From contig WQXP01000039.1 in the NCBI GenBank assembly GCA_009784765.1, positions 1-8,269 of the forward strand: a stretch of 8,269 nucleotides of DNA, in the 5' to 3' direction. Position 1 is the stretch's first letter. Each line of letters starts with the position of its first letter. The notes beneath the pieces are model-generated. The model was not told the DNA's origin. It worked only from the letters and a program-made list of their open reading frames with translations, and ran no database searches. Source of the DNA: Oscillospiraceae bacterium (GTDB lineage: Bacteria; Bacillota; Clostridia; Oscillospirales; Ruminococcaceae). The translations under genes and the position numbers were made by a program. Positions 6,621 to 8,269 of this stretch are shown here, one piece after another.

Positions 6621-6845
6621 ATGAGAACTACAAACCCTTTTCGCGGCATTTCTTGTATGAGCCGCTGTGAAATCCTCGCGCTGACGAGTGCGTTGTCTTT
6701 AGCCCTCGCCGAAGGGCTTGAGGACGAAGACATGGAAATGCTCGGCAACCTGCTGTCAACAGTCGGGAGTATGATTGCTACATTCGGTTCTATATGCTGC
6801 GAATCTCCTGTTTCAGAAGACGCGAAACCCCCTTCTCCTGCATGA
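6621..6845 (+). CDS. Small hypothetical protein, about 74 residues
   Basis: The ORF reads MRTTNPFRGIS, then a short helical region (CEILALTSALSLALAEGL, EDEDMEMLGNLLSTVGSMIATF) and ends with a CCES...PPSPA tail. It resembles a group of 50-80-residue clostridial proteins of unknown function that begin with NPFR or CEL-like text and contain an LGNxxxxxGxxL segment, possibly near DUF6774; this is from memory and not checked. The ATG at 6621 is chosen because it puts NPFR close to the start. A GTG at 6603 would add six residues, and an ATG at 6657 would remove twelve. None has a clear Shine-Dalgarno site. Its last 56 bases overlap the 3' end of smc on the other strand. No signal peptide is evident. 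The amphipathic pattern and negative charge suggest a real protein. Confidence 0.6.
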   Translation: MRTTNPFRGISCMSRCEILALTSALSLALAEGLEDEDMEMLGNLLSTVGSMIATFGSICCESPVSEDAKPPSPA

Positions 6846-8269
6846 ACACGCCGTACAGAACATCGCAACCCTCAATCGTTGGGCGGCGGTGAGTAATCAT
6901 CATGAGCTGGGTTGTGTCAGAGTAACGGCTCAGGTAGTTGATATACTTCACGACGTTGCGTTCGTCTAACGCCGCGTCAACTTCGTCGAGCATACAGAAG
7001 GGTGTCGGGCGGTAGAGCAAAATCGCGAAATACAGCGTAATGGCGACCATGGCTTTCTCCCCTCCCGAAAGGGCAATCAGATTCTTGCAGACTTTGCCCG
7101 GCGGTGCGGCGAAAATCTCAACCCCTGCGCCTAAAACATCATCATGAGGAGTGTCGCCCTCTGTGTTCGGTGCGTTGACAAGCTCCAGCCGCGCTTCTCC
7201 GCCGCCGAAGAACTCTGCGAAAATGCGGGTGAAATGCCCGTTAATCTCGTTGAACGCCGCCAAAAACCGCGTCTGAATATCGACAATCAGCTCATCTATG
7301 AGCTTTTCGAGTTCCCGCTTAGCCCTGCGAATGTCTGTGAGTTGTGCGGACAAGTCATCATAACGTGCCTTGACCTCTGCGAACTCGGTAACAGAGGCGT
7401 AGTTGACATCTCCTAAATCTGCTAATTTGCGGCGGAGTTCCGTGAGTTTCCCCCGCATTTCTTTCACGGTTTGAACCGCCTCTTCTTGGGGCTGATTTTG
7501 TTGCTGAAGCTCAACCGCTTCCGAATAAGTCAGCTCATACTCGTCAAAGAGCATGGCTTTAATCTCCTCCGCTTTTGCCCCCAAGCCCGATTTGCGTTCG
7601 ATTACCGACGCAAGCTTGTTTGAAAACTTCTGCTTATGTTCGATTTTTTCGCGAATGTCAACTTGAATCCGCGTTATGCGCTTGTCTTTCGCTTCTATTT
7701 CGCTTACATACTCCCCGAGTCGCTCTTTCGCCGTGAGCAAGTCCCTCTCAATCTGCGTGATTTGTTCGCGGCAAGCCTCTATTTCCCTTTCGAGAGCTTT
7801 GCTTTTGTCTTCGAATGCTGCTATTTCGCTTAACTGCATTTCGCGATTTTTTCCCGCTTCATCGCGGGTCTTGTTAAGATGCGCGATTTGCGCCTCGAAA
7901 TTCTCTATGTCTTTGTTCTTCGCGAGTGCCTGCATATTCAGGTCGCCGATTAGCTCTGCGAGTTCGCGGCGGTTTTCGGTAATAGCCTTGAGTTCCTCTC
8001 CTTGAGCCGATGCCGCCGACTCTTTTTCTTCGATTTGCGCCAGCGTCCGGGTTAGTTCCGCGTTGTTACGCTGAATTTCACTTCGCTCCGATTCGAGTTT
8101 CTCCTCACATTGCTTTAACATTTCTGCCGACTGCTCCGCTCTGTCTTCAAACTGCGCGAGCATTTCAGCCGCACCGCCGAGTTCTGCAGTCAGGCGCAGT
8201 TCTTCCCCTGCGAAAGCCGCTAAGCTTTCGCGCATTCCCTCACATTCTAATTTCATCTTAGCGCACTCC
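6790..8269 (-). CDS. smc: Chromosome segregation protein SMC, C-terminal part (5' partial)
   Basis: SMC is the coiled-coil ATPase that, with ScpA and ScpB, compacts and helps separate bacterial chromosomes. The frame stays open to the window edge, so the visible 492 codons are the C-terminal arm and head; the N-terminal head, first coil and hinge lie outside. Numbering from the Met at 8256, residues 1-280 are a heptad-rich coiled coil. Then comes DVNYASVTEFAEVKARYD, matching the conserved LGxVN...EEYxxxxxRY segment before the head. The head has FFGGGEARLEL (349-359), the ABC signature LSGGEKA (396-402), Walker B PFCMLDEVDAALDE (419-432) and the H-loop MMITHR (His 456). It ends GVSRLLKQEIRSI with TAG at 6790. 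All C-terminal ATPase motifs are intact, so the gene should be functional. Here smc is not followed by ftsY, its frequent neighbour in Bacillota. Confidence 0.96.
   Translation of the reverse strand, partial: ECAKMKLECEGMRESLAAFAGEELRLTAELGGAAEMLAQFEDRAEQSAEMLKQCEEKLESERSEIQRNNAELTRTLAQIEEKESAASAQGEELKAITENRRELAELIGDLNMQALAKNKDIENFEAQIAHLNKTRDEAGKNREMQLSEIAAFEDKSKALEREIEACREQITQIERDLLTAKERLGEYVSEIEAKDKRITRIQVDIREKIEHKQKFSNKLASVIERKSGLGAKAEEIKAMLFDEYELTYSEAVELQQQNQPQEEAVQTVKEMRGKLTELRRKLADLGDVNYASVTEFAEVKARYDDLSAQLTDIRRAKRELEKLIDELIVDIQTRFLAAFNEINGHFTRIFAEFFGGGEARLELVNAPNTEGDTPHDDVLGAGVEIFAAPPGKVCKNLIALSGGEKAMVAITLYFAILLYRPTPFCMLDEVDAALDERNVVKYINYLSRYSDTTQLMMITHRRPTIEGCDVLYGVFMQEKGVSRLLKQEIRSI

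Noticed and set aside
6701..6718. AGCCCT/AGGGCT hairpin as terminator for smc
   Set aside because: The stem is only 6 bp with no T run on the minus strand, and it lies inside the small plus-strand gene.

Overview
The window looks like part of a chromosome from an anaerobic Bacillota of the Clostridia/Oscillospiraceae type, probably from a gut or rumen. This is inferred from three things: near-consensus sigma-A promoters, a large secreted protein ending in a dockerin-like doublet, and Cys-rich ATC...GH-type repeats that are common in surface proteins of gut Clostridia. No rRNA, tRNA, CRISPR array, insertion sequence or phage gene is visible.

Layout, left to right. (1) Positions 1-1950, plus strand: the C-terminal part of a MalT-like LuxR-family regulator, whose ATPase portion lies outside the window. 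(2) Positions 1951-2076: a convergent intergenic stretch with a perfect 14-bp terminator stem that can serve both flanking genes. (3) Positions 2077-6402, minus strand: a 1441-residue secreted protein with about 79 cysteines. It has a signal peptide, four probable beta-sandwich regions, three copies of a six-Cys module, five copies of a second Cys motif, a very Cys-rich tandem tail and a degenerate dockerin-like pair at the C-terminus. No catalytic domain was recognised. (4) Positions 6403-6620: its control region, with two overlapping near-consensus promoters on the minus strand and a 5' leader holding nested palindromes. (5) Positions 6621-6845, plus strand: a small hypothetical protein whose 3' end overlaps the next gene tail to tail. 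(6) Positions 6790-8269, minus strand: the C-terminal half of the chromosome-condensing ATPase SMC, cut by the window edge.

How they relate. The large Cys-rich gene appears to be a single-gene transcription unit with its own promoter and terminator. Its product should be exported and could attach to a cohesin-type partner, or act as a structural or binding surface protein. The LuxR regulator is convergent with it, and nothing in the sequence shows that it controls it. SMC is housekeeping. The most unusual content is the modular Cys-rich secreted protein and its leader.
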